Part shown: in pieces, positions 48,364 to 61,688 of the stretch
How the letters are laid out: each line of letters starts with the position of its first letter
Position numbering within the stretch: position 1 is the stretch's first letter
Source of the DNA: Alitta virens
Taxonomy: Eukaryota > Annelida > Polychaeta > Phyllodocida > Nereididae
DNA length: 64,000 nucleotides
Assembly (NCBI GenBank): GCA_932294295.1
Contig: OW028583.1
Coordinates: forward strand, 124,001-188,000
Reading direction: 5' to 3'
The notes under the pieces: model-generated
The model's input: only the letters and a program-made list of their open reading frames with translations
Told to the model about the DNA's origin: nothing
Database searches by the model: none
Position numbers and translations under genes: made by a program

Positions 48364-50626
48364 TTACACTATTTAAAGCAAAAAACTGTGGTCTCTGGAA
48401 CAGGAATTTCATTGAGAGGAAATCTTCAGAATGACAGTTGGAGTCAATTTAATAATTTCGATATACAAACTGCCTGAATGATTTATAACCACAAAAGTGA
48501 AAATGAACATTTCAAACCTTCACAAAATACTTGTCATTCTGTTACATGTGCTGCCATTTAATCAACTGGCAATTTATAGACACGTTCACTTAGATATATA
48601 TACATATATTATGAATTAATAATGCTGATATTTCTGAGGTCATTGACCTAACCCACACTGATTAACCACTAAGGATAGAAAGTATTTTGAGAGAATTTTT
48701 TTCCAAAGTATTAAAACTGAAATCTCAGGTATGGAGAAAATATGTATTAAACAGGTTTGTGTTAATTTCAGCCAAAATAAAATACACTGCAAATAGTACC
48801 CAAAAAAACATTTGGATTTCATTGTTAAATACTTTTGCATTAAGGGCATAGACAGTGAAGCTGAAGTTCTGATATTTGCATTATGATGTAAGTATTCACG
48901 TGTAATTTTTAAAAGTGAATTTTGATACATTAAATTGCTGCAATTAGTTATGTTACAAAGAGTATGTATTGTTGAAATTAATGTTCTGAGTTTTGACAGT
49001 CAACACGAATTCCACGAATGGTAGAATCTGATATTCTCTTTTTATGTACATCATTTTGTGTATGAAGTTATCTGACATGTTTATCAAATCGATGTTGTGA
49101 GTTCTGTTAAAAATGAGTTACCAGTACTGAGAATCTGCAAATTTTGTTCCATTTATGTTGCATATTCATTTAAGTTTAAATATTAATTTAAGTTTACATA
49201 TTGTACTTCATAATAATACGATTCAATATAAACAAAAGCTACAAGAAAATATTTAATGTAGCTCATAAAGAGTGAAAATTCTGAGCAAATAGTTTTAGTT
49301 GCTGCAGAGAAACCTGCTAGGAGATAGTTGAAGTTTAGACACGAGCTATTTTTAGCTTACTGAGGCTATTTTTAGGTAATGACGTGTGATGTTCCTGCAG
49401 AATGATAGGGTATTCTATTTTTGTTCATTGTGACGTCATTTTGGAACGATTACGTTCCCTTTATGCAAATTGCTTGCTGGTAATAGATCCGTTTCTCTCT
49501 CAATTTTGAGAACTATTGTATTTGTTATAATTTCGATGAATTAAACAGTATTTTTGTCATAATCAAATATTTTCTTTGTTCAATTATTGAAATGATATGT
49601 TATACAGCTGCCTTGGGGCCATCACAATGTCATGATGAAGGACGTTATTTATGCGAGAAATTTCAGCTTCTGTGAAATGATCATTTGATTGAATTCTACT
49701 TTGAAATGTAGCAATGAAATACTGGATTTTAGTTGAGAAAATCTTCATGTTAATCTTGGAAAACATGGCCGTGACTGTGCAGTATATATCACTGGAGGAA
49801 AACGAGGGGAAAAGCGGAGAATTCCAAGCAAGTTCTACAAAGGAAAATCGTGAAACACCTTGAAACTGTGCCAAATGTACTTGTCCTGTACTTGTCCTGT
49901 ACTTGTCCTGTACTGCCACGAGAAACAGTACATGGCTATTCCCCTGTCCCACTCTTATGCGACCCTTTATGCATATTTTGAAGGAAATACTTTTGGGAGA
50001 ATTGAATTTATACTGAAGACCTACATAAGAGTCGACTTGGCTTCAGTTCATCAAATGCCATCAATTGAAATATATCAGTTAATTCTGTAATTATAGACAG
50101 AATGTTTGCATGGGTACCTACAATGCCTGGGGACATTGCAAGTCTATAACATTTGGGAGTTGTTTATCCAGATGATATGCATCCCATAATAGGTACATCC
50201 CATAATGCACTACATCCCTTAATGTCAATTTAGCTTAAGGCACTATCATGATTTAATCTCATGACCCAGCATGTTCCAATTTGTACCGCAGCCAAAAAAT
50301 CATCTCAGGGTCTACCAGTTATTATTGTCTGCGTGTAAACACACATGCAAATATGAAATTAATACATTAATCTTTCTGCTCATGTCCAGCAGACAATTGC
50401 AACAGTAACTTTATTTGTTTAATGGATGTCACCAGCTAAGGGAATGTTTGATCTTTCATGTGAAGCCAATTAAGAAAGGAGTTTCTTGTGAAATTGTTGG
50501 CCGAATGTTACTCTGAGATAATAGACCAACAAAAACCAAAACAAGAATGGACAGCCTTGCAGTTAGGATGACTTGAGTAACAAAAACTATGCTGTTATCT
50601 TAGGGATTGGCTAGGAATCCTATATA
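48364..50626. other. Gene-free stretch
   Basis: Contains ACTTGTCCTGT x 3-4 at 49876-49912. A 122-codon minus frame at 49584-49952 partly overlaps that repeat and has no recognisable domain. Confidence 0.4.
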
Positions 50627-50899
50627 CAGTTAGTTTCATAAAATACGGTCGACTCTAGCTGTCTGTAGCGACCTGTACCTGGCTGCGGTCTAAACACGCT
50701 AAAGCCAGCTGCTTCTGTCCACTTCTATGGCTAATAATCGGCTTGCATTTATCACCGGATAAATATAAACCTTGGTAAATGTAAGAAATTAATCTAATAT
50801 ATCATAAATATGTACTTTTAGATCCAATTTTGAGTAGCCAGCTATTACAGCTTTGTCTAGTTTCAATTTGACGGGCCGTTTTTTTTATGAAACTAACAG
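50627..50899. mobile_element. About 273-bp MITE, copy 1 (CAGTTAGTTTCATAAA ends)
   Basis: CAGTTAGTTTCATAAAA at the left and TTTTTATGAAACTAACAG at the right are inverted repeats. The interior is shared with 60227-60519 (GGTCGACTCTAG, AAAGCCAGCTGCTTCTG, TCTAATATATCATAAATA, TTTGTCTAG). Confidence 0.8.
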
Positions 50900-53196
50900 C
50901 CACTAGTCTTTCAAATGCACTTAAGTTATTAATGACCCAGTTATTAATGACCCAGAAATATGCTCAGAGACATGGATGGATCGGAATGTGATCATTTGAC
51001 TGACATGATTCCACAATTTCACGATTTCATGACATGTTCCCATGGCAACCTTCGATGTGTATTCTGCAATGTGACGCCATATTGACTCTGGGGGAGCCCG
51101 GATCGAGTTCTTTTTGCAAATCCATGAAATTTAACTCCTCAGGACTAATAATGGCCGTAGCCCATGCGCTCTACAAGTAATAAAAACACTATATATTAGA
51201 TATAGCATGCGTCGCTTGGACGTGAGAATAATAATGATAGCTCGCACTGATATAATTCCATGATGGTAGACTGTGCTATGATAAGAAGCAATGAGCTATG
51301 GTCACTTTGCTTTTATTTTGGAAACATTTTATTTTTTGGCTGCTAGAGAAATTTTAATGGATGATTTTAGGGTCTTTTTATTACTCAGAGTAGACCGTCT
51401 CAGTCAAAATATCATTTCTTGTGGATACACTAAAGAATGTGAAAGATTTTAGTTAATCAGCCACAATGATTGACAGGTCTTATTTAATTCTACAATTGGT
51501 TTATTTAACCATTTATGATAGGTCAGTTTACCAAAAGCGAGTATGGTTGATCCATTTTTCGGTTGATTTAACCAGAAATCTTAGTTGAATGGTATTATAA
51601 TGCCATGAAACGTATGAAGGCCAAAGAAAAACTCCTGTCACATTTATAACACTACTTCGTCTGATATATGAGGCAGAAAAAAATCAAATGAAAGCTCGAT
51701 CCTTGAGGGCATAAACTCGGCCAAAAACTTCTTATTGAGAAATACATAGAATGCATTCAAAAGATTTCGTCAGCGATTTCTATTTTGGATCGGGACCAAA
51801 AATTAAAATAGGAAACCGTGCACCGAAACGAAATATAAGTCAGAGAAAGATGAGATAAGCGAATTACTCACGAGTAATTACTCACGAGTAATTCTCTGCA
51901 TTTTTCGGCGTTTTAACTCATTTTCCCCTGTGTTACTAATGGCAATATTTTTGAGAACAAAAAACTCGGAGAGGCTTTCCTGGGAACTTATTAGAAGAGA
52001 GGAAAGTTGTGTATAGACAGACCTAAGAGTGTGCAAACTTGCTCTTGCGATTTTTTAATAAATATTCTTCATCTTCATCTGGCGTTTTGAGTGAAAACAG
52101 ATTGACTATGCCCGTTATTTTTCTGAGCTTCCCATGTGGAGTTTAATTCAAAGTTGGACTTAATATCAGAGCCATTGTGAAAAAACAATTAGAAGTATCA
52201 ATGTTGTTGTGAGATCAATCTAATGTAGAAAAGCTGTTGCATAATCATGAGTAATGTCTCAATGAATCAGACGCATTAGAGGAAAGCATATAGTGCATTC
52301 GGGTTAGGCATTTGCATAGTGCATTTGAGGTAGTGCATTTGCAAATTGGAATGGTAAGCGAAATACTGCATTGAACATCATATGAAGGACAATATTCAAC
52401 TTTTTATAACTAAATCAAAAACTTCAATGAAATTTCATAATTTAATATTTAATATCAAAAAGTAAAGATGGAGTTTTAACCAATTAAGTAAATATAAAAT
52501 TTGAACGAATATATGACACTTTATTTTAAGTCGCAATACACCATTGCACATAGATCCATCTCACTCTCTCATCCCAGTTTCAGCTGATGCTACACTCGCT
52601 GCTGTACCTGCCCCCCTCCCCCTCCTTCAGCCACCCCCCCCCCCCCCTGCTCACCCTACCTACATGCAAGAAAAACCCAGGCAGATAAGCAAGGCAAGCT
52701 GGCGTGGGCGGAAATTCTAAACCCCAGTAAAACAGGGGAGTAAAACATGAGGGTAAAACATGAGAAGGTGATGAAAGATGTAGGCAGGGGGATGGACTAT
52801 CATTCTAGTATGGCCTACTACCAGAATGTTACTACCCTTGTTGCAACCCTCTACTAGACAGATCAGGGGCAAAGAGTGCCATATCATAGGTGTAGGAGGG
52901 TATAAGCAATTCACATTAACTAACGTTTGTTATTTTATTGAACGATTTAGTTTTGTTTTAATTTTATTAATAACTTCAATATTGCCAAATTATTGACATT
53001 GAGGAAAGCATCTGTCCTGAGATTCTAAAAAGAGGTAATTTCGAGAACAATGGACCACGTGACCTCATGGGCATTGTTCCAAATATGGAATGTACATCAT
53101 TCTGCATGTATACATCTGCACAACACTGGAGTGATTCACTGCTTTGAAGCCTATGACCCCATTCAGCCTCCTTCTCGAACACAGTTGTCATTGTTT
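50900..53196. other. Gene-free stretch
   Basis: Short duplications occur (TTATTAATGACCCAG x 2 at 50928-50957; TTACTCACGAGTAA x 2 at about 51866-51893), plus C runs at 52610-52647. No exon. Confidence 0.4.
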
Positions 53197-53279
53197 GGGT
53201 CAGCTGACTAATTGTTGAGGTCAGCTGACTAATTGTTGAGGTCAGCTGACTAATTGTTAGGTCACCTGACTGATTGTTC
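53197..53279. repeat. Minisatellite, 21 bp x 4, GTCAGCTGAC palindrome
   Basis: Four units of GGTCAGCTGACTAATTGTTG. Three carry the perfect palindrome GTCAGCTGAC with an E-box core. Confidence 0.92.
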
Positions 53280-54326
53280 TGTGGTCTAAGGAGAAAAGTA
53301 TTAACATCTATGAAGGAAATGGCGTCGGAGTGTTATGAAGGAGAATTCCGCTACATGGAACTGCATTTTTGCGGTGGTCAGGGGTAAAATACTTATAATA
53401 AATAAAACTGAGTTATTATTGTCCATAATACATATTATTCTTCCTTGAAAAGTTTTACAATACCTAGAGGTGCTTTTTGTTTCAAAGCTATTTTTTATTT
53501 AAATTTATTAAGATCACACTTTATTCCCGAAGGCCATATACCTTGTCGCAAATAAATATAAAACATTTCAATGCCTAAAAATAGAATATCAACCAAAAGG
53601 AGAATTTTAAACCTACGTTAAAATGGATTAAAAAAATTAAAATAAATAAAAACTCATATCAACAAAGTAAAAAAGTTATTTTAATATTAACTTAAATCAA
53701 CACGAATTGGGAAGTATATGCTAAATAATACTAAAATGCTAAACAAAGACTAAAAGATCTATATTGACTCAATCTAATGGATTCTAGAGCAATATAGAAG
53801 TTAGAACGGTTGATCCAAGCCACAGCATACTTTAGACTTTTCCATTTATCAGAATAGAAACGATTTTCACCTCGGCAGACTAAACACCTCTGGGGCCACA
53901 GGGTCTGTAAAGTCATCTGAAAAAAGTCGGCCCCATGTTGTACAAGGCAATAAATCACAGTGGCAAATATTTCTGCCTTGCTCTCAGGTATTTTCAGACC
54001 TTTTGACTCTTTTTGAAGCCTTTTGAAGTCAGGTGAACTTTTTGTGTATTACAAGTAAACCCGCGAGTGTTTGTTTTATGGGCTCACAACACCAAAATGG
54101 CGGAGCTAAAAGGGAGGGGGGTGTGACAATGTCAGAAATATACTGAATAAAACCCAATGGATCCTCTTTGATGTGATGTGCGAGGATCAATGGAAAGGAA
54201 GACGTAATGATGAGATGGTATGGCTTTCAGTCCACACAGTGTCCATATAAAACTCAAAAAGTAGACATCTATTATGTTGAATTACACAATACAGGTTTTT
54301 GATATATTAGCACTAAAAGCAGCATC
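53280..54326. other. Gene-free stretch
   Basis: A SINE-tail remnant AATGATGAGATGGTATGGCT lies at about 54207. Nothing else. Confidence 0.4.
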
Positions 54327-54480
54327 CAGGGCCGTAGACTGTGAAAACATTTAAGGGGGGGGAGCAGTTCGGTCAAAGGTCAAGCTTCTGACGTTCAGTA
54401 GTAAATATAAGTAGTATATCTGGCGAAATTCTAGGGCCCCCCTGCCTGCCCCCCCCCCCCCCCCCCAGGCTACGACCCTG
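54327..54480. mobile_element. hAT-like MITE, G/C-run type (CAGGGCCGTAGACTG ends)
   Basis: CAGGGCCGTAGACTG at the left and CAGGCTACGACCCTG at the right are imperfect inverted repeats with G and C runs just inside. The flanking 8 bp do not match. Confidence 0.55.
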
Positions 54481-55149
54481 GAATGTACCACAAGCCCAAG
54501 GTCCCTAAAATTGATTTACCTGGGATAAACCAGATTATCCAAGCATGTATACTAGGTTAAGGATGTGGCTCATGATGAGTAAAGTGGGTGAAGGATGACC
54601 CTTGCATGTTGACCATTAGATAATCCAAGGTTGACCACATGCCAACCAACCCAACCCTCCTAGTAGGCCTGTCCATCAAAATGACCACCTGAACTTGCCT
54701 CAGCTGAGATGGTTCTGCAGCAGGGCAATGGTTTTTGGCTCATGTTCAGAAGCTTTTAGCTGTATAGTAATGAATACTTCTGTTTATATTCAAATGCTGA
54801 CTGCATATGCAACACTTCTCCATATCTATAACACTGTAAAACCACAGAGTCACTAGAGACTCCATGGTAAAACTGACTACTACTGCATGCTGGGAAGCCC
54901 AGTAGCTCTCAGTGGCAGTGGTAATAGGACAATTGCGGATGAAGTGGGCTGGAATTTCCGTTATCCCTGCTTTATTTCTTTAACCTCCTTCTGCTTATCG
55001 AAGCCAAGATCAACAATTGCCACAAACATGCACTGGGTGACCCCACTGAGGGTAGCTGGCTGGCTGGCCCACCTTAAATCCCAGAAGGACAAAACAAACG
55101 TCAACGAAGTGCCTGGCAGATCCAGAGCTGAACTCTCTATGGCCTGCTC
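54481..55149. other. No gene seen
   Basis: Frames over 54887-55249 end in a minisatellite. No domain is recognised. Confidence 0.4.
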
Positions 55150-55235
55150 TCTCTCTGGCCTGCACACTCTCTGGCCTGCACACTCTCTGGCCTGCACACT
55201 CTCTGGCCTGCACACTCTCTGGCCTGCACACTCTC
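55150..55235. repeat. Minisatellite, 16 bp x 5
   Basis: Perfect copies of CTCTCTGGCCTGCACA. Confidence 0.95.
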
Positions 55236-55587
55236 AGTATGACACATGAGAGGGCCTTGCCAGTCTTTCTTGTTTTGCTGACGAAATGCGAATAAACACT
55301 TGTCCTTCCAACACTAAGACAACTGCCCTCTGACCCCAGGTGGCCAAAGGTGCCCCAGGTAATTGAAAATAAGGAGAAACTTAAACAAAATCGTTTGGTT
55401 AACTGCTATCATTTTCATTGCAGTAGATTTCTGTACCATCGACCATATACGAACAACCCTATAATTTTCGTTTTATTATAGATATAAATATTTTATTTCA
55501 TATTTCTATATTGTATGCGCATATTATATTGAACATTACGTTTGCAAGTCAGAATAAGCACTTTACTAACCACTATTACTTTAACTA

Positions 55588-55715
55588 TGACTTTACTCTA
55601 CTGTACTCTACTGTACTCTACTGTACTCTACTGTACTCTACTGTACTCTACTGTACTCTACTGTACTCTACTGTACTCCACTGTACTGTACTGTACTGTA
55701 CTCTTCTCTACTCTA
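55588..55715. repeat. (CTCTACTGTA)n, 10-bp array
   Basis: About ten 10-bp units decaying to ACTGT units. It gives the Tyr/Leu/Cys/Thr frames in this area. Confidence 0.95.
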
Positions 55716-56419
55716 CTTTTACTTTTACGCATAATAACTCAACTCCCCCACACTGACATAAGACTTTGGTCCATGACCCAAACAGTGTCTCTATTCCTCC
55801 TCCCCCGCCCCTCCCTCCAAGACCTGTGCCCTTGCCCCGCAGTGATGTCATCTTATCCAACTGCCTTGGCCTTGTCTTCACTTGATCTTCACTGGGTCTT
55901 CACTTGATCTTGGTCTTCACTTGGCTTTAGTCTTGGCTTGTAACATGAATCAACACCAAGTATACAGTGCTCATGATCCCATGGGCCAACTCAGTCTCTC
56001 AGTTACATGACATTGTGATAACAGACTGTCTATCTTTTCACTCGTCTGAGCACAACAGTATTTAGCAACTTGGTTACTAAATCAATTGCAAGAATTCAAA
56101 GTTGGCAGCTCTAAATTATATATATTTTTTGTTGTTGTTGTTGTAAAATCACCATGGAAACTGGCAGATCCGTTGATGCAAATTTGATTGAAATGATATA
56201 ATTGGAGATTACATCAAAAAATAAATAAAATAGAATATCTATAATATTTGACGTCAAGTAGTTATTAAATTACAAAATGCACAAATTAGAAAATGTACAA
56301 TTATAACATACAATTTAACTCATTTATTTACTAAATATAAGTGACACCTAGGTGATTTTTGGGACCTCACCTGGGAGCTAAATATAGATGGTGCTCCCGA
56401 TTAAATATTGAACATTCCC
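55716..56419. other. No gene seen
   Basis: Contains CTTCACTTGATCTT-type short repeats at about 55876-55925 and (GTT)n at 56132-56144. Confidence 0.4.
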
Positions 56420-56423
56420 TTAA

Positions 56424-57992
56424 AGGGGAACTAACACCTTCAGCACTTTACCTCTCAGATATTAGCTTGGGTCCATAGAAACACATCCACGATATTCATA
56501 ATTTGTATATATGTTAATGAAATATCCTGCATTTATTAGCTCCGTGTTGTGAACTACGGAGGCCGCCATTTTCGACTTTTCCGGGTGTTTTGCTCTTGCC
56601 GGAAATACGTCACTGTTGCACTACAGGTCTAACAGAGACAAGTATTCTACAGGCTGGCTCTGCATTCCAACCAACAAGTTTCACAAACAGGTGTTAATTG
56701 CACTTGAGCTTTTGTTAGGGCATGTCAGGGTTCTTAGTGAGTGTTGACCAAGTAAATTGCCATTGAACAATTTGACACATGCAATTATATTTAGGGTATC
56801 AATAAGTCAGCTATGTAACACAACTGCAGAATATTCAGAGACTGAGTACTAATTAAATTTATATTGTAATTTTGAGCAGTCTAGGTACATTGTATTATAT
56901 TTCAACATTGAACATGTTATGTTGCGAAATAAATCTATCTATCAATAATAATAATAATAATAGTTTATCTATCTATCTATCTACCTAGCTATCTAGCTAT
57001 CTACCTTTTTATTTTTATTATGTATATTACTTTATTGACGATTAATATATAATGAGATACACCTGTCATTCAAACAGAACAAAATAAAATACTAACTAAG
57101 CCTAATGGCTAAATATTTGTAAGTGAAGGTGTGAAGCTAAAAAAAAAAAAGGTAAATTGGACACAGTTCTGAAGTTTCTGATAATTTATTTTCTTTTGCA
57201 CTGGTATAAAGGTCTTGAATTTCTGGAAAGATTCCTATTACAATGCTGCATACAGCATATAGACATGGATGATTTAAAGTGAATTAAGAGAATGTCATTT
57301 ACATTGCACCCTTCCCTGGCGTTGGATATGCTTTCTTTTAATAACGCACTGCCCCTGAAGCTGCTAATGTAACATATTAAGCATAATTTCAGTATTCAAA
57401 TTCTATTCTCAGCAAAATTATATTCAGAAATATATTGATACCAACTATAAGCTTAATAATTAATATACACCTAATCTTAAAGTGATAACATCTAGCATAT
57501 TATGCCTGTAATGATTATCTTATATTAAATAACTTTGTCTTTAAACTCCTCCCATACTTGGGGAAAACATCTATAGAAGCAGGGTTATTTGCCCAAGTAT
57601 GCAAATATAGATATTCATAGATCTATACAAATTGCTCACTGCAACCAATGCCAGTTGTGCTGTATTTCACAAAAGTGCAATTAACACCTTACTGTGTCAC
57701 CTTTTATGTTGTGTTATCTGTTCTTGTCATTATAATTGCAATGAACAATGAAACAGAGTGCAATCTGCAGGATCATGGATCCAGTACATAGGACATAAGT
57801 GACGTCACTAGCTTGCGTGCCGTGTGCAATAATGGCGGCGCCCAGCGTTTTGGCGGATGGTGAAAATGGCACTTTCAATTTGCTTTAAACATTACTAAAC
57901 TCAACTTTTAAACAGACTTTTTCACTGTAATATATTTTTCTATATCTAATTGATCTTTTAAAATTAAAACACAATTTTCCATTAGTCCCTCT
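56424..57992. mobile_element. TTAA-flanked non-autonomous DNA element, copy B (about 1.6 kb)
   Basis: This is the same family as 360-2251: TTAA on both sides (56420-56423 and 57993-57996), a left end starting AGGGGAAC, and a slightly decayed right end GTCCCTCT. The mirrored subterminal motifs are present at 56562-56571, 56607-56614, 57798-57805 and 57831-57840. The interior includes a small (TCTA)n / (ATA)n microsatellite at about 56930-57005. There is no coding potential. Confidence 0.75.
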
Positions 57993-58168
57993 TTAACAGC
58001 CAAAAGAGAAGCACAAATAAACAGACAGGTTGTTTATGCAAGGAGTGTTTACACCTTGCCTCTTATAAATAGTTTATTCGAGGTTATTCATGTTTAATGC
58101 TAAATCCTGGCTCATACCCCATGCATTTATAGGTGGAGTCTTTCTGGAGTTTTCACAGAAATGCTAAC

Positions 58169-58527
58169 CAGGATTGGCAAATTTAAAAATCAAGCGATTT
58201 AAATCAAGGCAAAAAAAAAATTAACAATTTTGATTTTTTTTTTTCGATTTAAATTTAGATTTAACAAGTTCAGTTGAAAACTTGATTTTTTACGACTTAA
58301 AACATGATTTACTTGAATAAAACGTGATTTTTTTCAAAAACTCAAATTGTTAAATAAATCGAAGTTCTGAAAATGTTTAGAGCACAGTTCAGTAAGTTTA
58401 AGAAATGCTGGAAAAATGATCAAACTTGGTTCATGCTAGACAGTACTTGAGCCCTAATTGCATCATAAAAAAAATCTGATTTAAATAAAACTGAATTTTT
58501 TTTAAATCTTGATTTTTACCAACCCTG
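58169..58527. mobile_element. hAT-type MITE (AAATCAAG/TTTAAATC-rich)
   Basis: CAGGATTGGCAAATTTAAAA at the left and TTTTTACCAACCCTG at the right are inverted repeats. The interior consists of GATTTAAATC/TTGATTTTT motifs. Flanks ATGCTAAC (58161-58168) and ATGCTTAC (58528-58535) match at 7 of 8. Confidence 0.85.
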
Positions 58528-60226
58528 ATGCTTACTGGCTCAAACTTTTAAGATGCACATGAAAATATTTTTGGTAATCATAACCTGCAAGACTCAGAAA
58601 CCCTGAAATCTCAAATAAAACACATATTATCTAAAGCTACTTGGGACATATAACATCTGAAATCTTGTCCCTCAGTGTAATATGCATCAACTGCCCACTG
58701 GTTGCATAACCAACTATAAATAGCCACCAATGACAAGCTAATGCATCGAGGGATGAATTATGACAATGTCCCCTCTACACATCACATATATGCCCCATTT
58801 ATCAAGGGCAGTCCTATCAGGGGAGTTGCCTGGTCCAATTTACAGGCAAATGCTGGTCCAGGTGTCTCTGTTTACAGAGCAGCAGGCTTCTGTTGTTTTG
58901 TAATCAGGGACACGTTGAGAAAGTGGAAATATTTAGACAGGAGGGAGGGTGGTGAAGTGCATAGATTGAACAGGTAGATTGGGCCAGGTAGATTGGGCCT
59001 GGTAAATTTGCCAGGTAAATGGGCCAGGTAAATTGGCCAGGTGCAAAATGAAAGAAACAGCCTTAAAAAGATATTATAATTGACAGTATCCATGGCAACA
59101 AGCTATAATATAACTTTAAATTTGTAAATTGTGAAAATTATATGAATTAAATTCCAGGAAGTATTTTAAGTTTTCGTCGCTTGTTTTAACAATTTTCATG
59201 AAGTATACTTCCTGTTAACTTCCCAATTAGCTCTTTGATGTACTACTTCCGGTTCACATCTTCGCACATTTTCATCATTCCTTCATTTTCATCATTCCTT
59301 CATTTTCATCATTCCTTCATTTTGTCTTCATTTTTCTGCTGCAGCTTCTTTATGCCATTCCATTTTCCTTCTGCTGCAGTACAAGGATTAAGCAACACTA
59401 AAAAACTGGAAAACACAAACAAAAATGCACCACATAAAACAATTACAAACCATAGATAATTAACAGATTAGAGACAATCCCATTCAAGGCTATGTTGTGC
59501 ATTGATGGCCTTCGCAATTATGTTGGACAGGAGCCAATTATTGTAAGCGTTGCAAGTACAGTAGGCAAATATCAGCGGACAATTACATGCAATTACACCT
59601 TGTAATGATATTCATAAATTCCATGCAATCCGTTTATGAGTTTTCATGAAAGGAGAAATAGCTGAGTCAGACCTATATATCCATTTGTCATGAGGACTGG
59701 GGAGGCCTGGGCCTGAGTTGTTTATTGTTTTGACTCACAGTAATGCATCAATTAACGCCACAGTCACCTTTGGAGGGCGGGTCAAGGACCTAGTTGAACC
59801 AGTGCCATCTCAGAGGCAAATTCAGTCCGTTTATTTTTGCTTATATTTCTCAGTTAGCTCCCATCTCTCGTTAAGATCTCAGAAATCTCCCAGTCCGCGT
59901 GTTCCGCCACTTCTTATCCGCTTTTTACAAGATAAAGTGTAGTTAAAAAGCAGCGCCTGGTGAAACGCAGTCCTGATTGATGGAACTGTTCGACTGTTCA
60001 GTCTTGACTGTTTGGGAGTCCTAGAACTTCCAGGAAATGTTTTAGTTTAAACAGAGGAAATGTGTTAGAACAGGATGGAGGATATACTAGCAAAATTCCC
60101 GGATGAAAATTCCAGTAATAACATTATATCACCAGTCTGGTCGTTTAGAACTTTCCTATAACTTCAAGGTGAAATGATTTGAAATGGCTTATTATTTGGT
60201 TTGTGTTGGTTAGAATGGAATTATTA
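58528..60226. other. Gene-free stretch with two small minisatellites
   Basis: Contains GGCCAGGTAAATT-type 13-15 bp repeats at 58974-59044 and TTTTCATCATTCCTTCA x 3 at 59268-59321. No exon is supported. Confidence 0.5.
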
Positions 60227-60519
60227 CAGTTAGTTCCATAAATATGGTCGACTCTAGACAGCTGTAGCAACCTGCCTGTAGCTAAAGCCAGCTGCTTCTG
60301 GCTTATATTCGGCTGACACCAACCACCATTGAAAAAATTGGTACATGTAAGATATTTATCTAATATATCATAAATAAGTAATCTTACAACTGGCTTTGCG
60401 TAGCCAGCTATAGCAAGACAGTTCCGTTAGGTGGCAGGTAGCATCGTATAGCAGAAGTTGTCTAGCTTTGTCTAGGTTCAATTTGACAGGCCGTTGTGAA
60501 TCTGACATACTGTAACTAG
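60227..60519. mobile_element. MITE, copy 2 of the 50627 family
   Basis: Left end CAGTTAGTTCCATAAAT and much of the interior match 50627-50899. It has a private insertion (about 60420-60460), and the right terminal repeat is decayed. Confidence 0.72.
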
Positions 60520-61009
60520 TTTGACAATGTCATTCTGACGTTTGTACAATGTCACTCTTGATATTACAGCATTCTTATTGCATAACTGCATACCTCAGCT
60601 GATTAGTCCACCCACAGAACAATCTTATCCAATTAACCAGGGACAGAAGTGAGATTGCATCTAATCATTGGTATGAATACACAACTGTTGGGGTGCATAT
60701 TTGATAAAGGTCAACCCCTCCCGGACAGTTTCGGCTCATGAGGCTGATGGGGTGAGTATTGAACTGATGGGGTTATCTGCATTCAATCATGATGCCCTGA
60801 CCACTGGTCACTGACTGGTCATTCTCTGGTCATTGACTGATGTCAGAAGGGCAACCTTCATATTTAGGAAACTTCTTCATCCGCGTATGCTCGTCGGACA
60901 ACCCGCCTCTCGCTGACTTAGCTTGCAATTCATGAGCGCTAAGTTCGGTCTACCAATATTTGCATTTAGAGAAATATGGTTCATGTAACCTTGCAAGGTC
61001 TATACTTTC
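60520..61009. other. No gene seen
   Basis: Contains a TCACTGACTGGTCATTCTCT-type short repeat near 60808-60842. Otherwise unremarkable. Confidence 0.4.
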
Positions 61010-61262
61010 ACCACCAGAATAAGGTGTTGGACTCGTACGTTCATGGTCGTGGGTTCAAACCCAGTCTCAGCAAGGAGTTACTGAGCAGATTCCCATGGAC
61101 CCCTGCTTACTCCACCCAGTGTAAATGAGTACTTACCTATAGCGATGGCAATTTTAGAGTGCTTGACCAAAGGAGCGCACTAATGGCTGCAAACTGAGTG
61201 AATGCTCCCCGATGAGTTGAGAAAGGTTCAAGCTTGAACAGGCCTGTCAAGGGTATAAATTG
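61010..61262 (+). mobile_element. tRNA-Ser-like SINE
   Basis: AAGGTGTTGGACTCGTACG and the B box GGGTTCAAACCC are followed by GAGCAGATTCCCATGGACCC, CTCCACCCAGTGTAAATGAG and a tail near AAGGGTATAAATTG. The 5' A box is partly lost. Confidence 0.78.
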
Positions 61263-61363
61263 TAATTCCAGCTGAGCTCCTTGAGGATAGCACACACAAA
61301 ACAAATTATATTATAAAGAATGTCTGTCGGTAATTTGTGTATACAAGATTATCACTGAATGGA

Positions 61364-61688
61364 AATATAGTCTTTTCACTGAACAGCCCTGAATTCAGCA
61401 GGACATAAGTCGTTCTTCTCCTCTTATTACTCATTTTGCTTTTCAGACACAGTAAGTAATAACTAACTGATTCCATAAATATAACTTTCTCAGAAAAATA
61501 ACAAACATCAACTAAATGATAAAGTGTCAAATATACACTAAAATGCACTGAAAATACTGCTGCTATGATGCACTTTGCTTCAGCCAATCACAGTCAAGAG
61601 TGGGAAAATTTTCAGCCAATAGAATTGCAGTATTCTGTTTTAGGCACCTGGTGGAAGTACAGAGAACCTTCCGTGAAAATCCACTATT
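61364..61688. mobile_element. 325-bp dispersed repeat, copy 3
   Basis: Very close to 6477-6801. It starts TATAGTCTTTTCACTGAA and ends AAAATCCACTATT, which form a weak inverted repeat. CCAAT boxes at about 61595 and 61616 are kept, but the GC box is degraded (GAGTGGGAAAA). Confidence 0.78.

Noticed and set aside
49584..49952. 122-codon minus-strand frame
   Set aside because: Part of it is a 12-bp tandem repeat. No recognisable family or signals.
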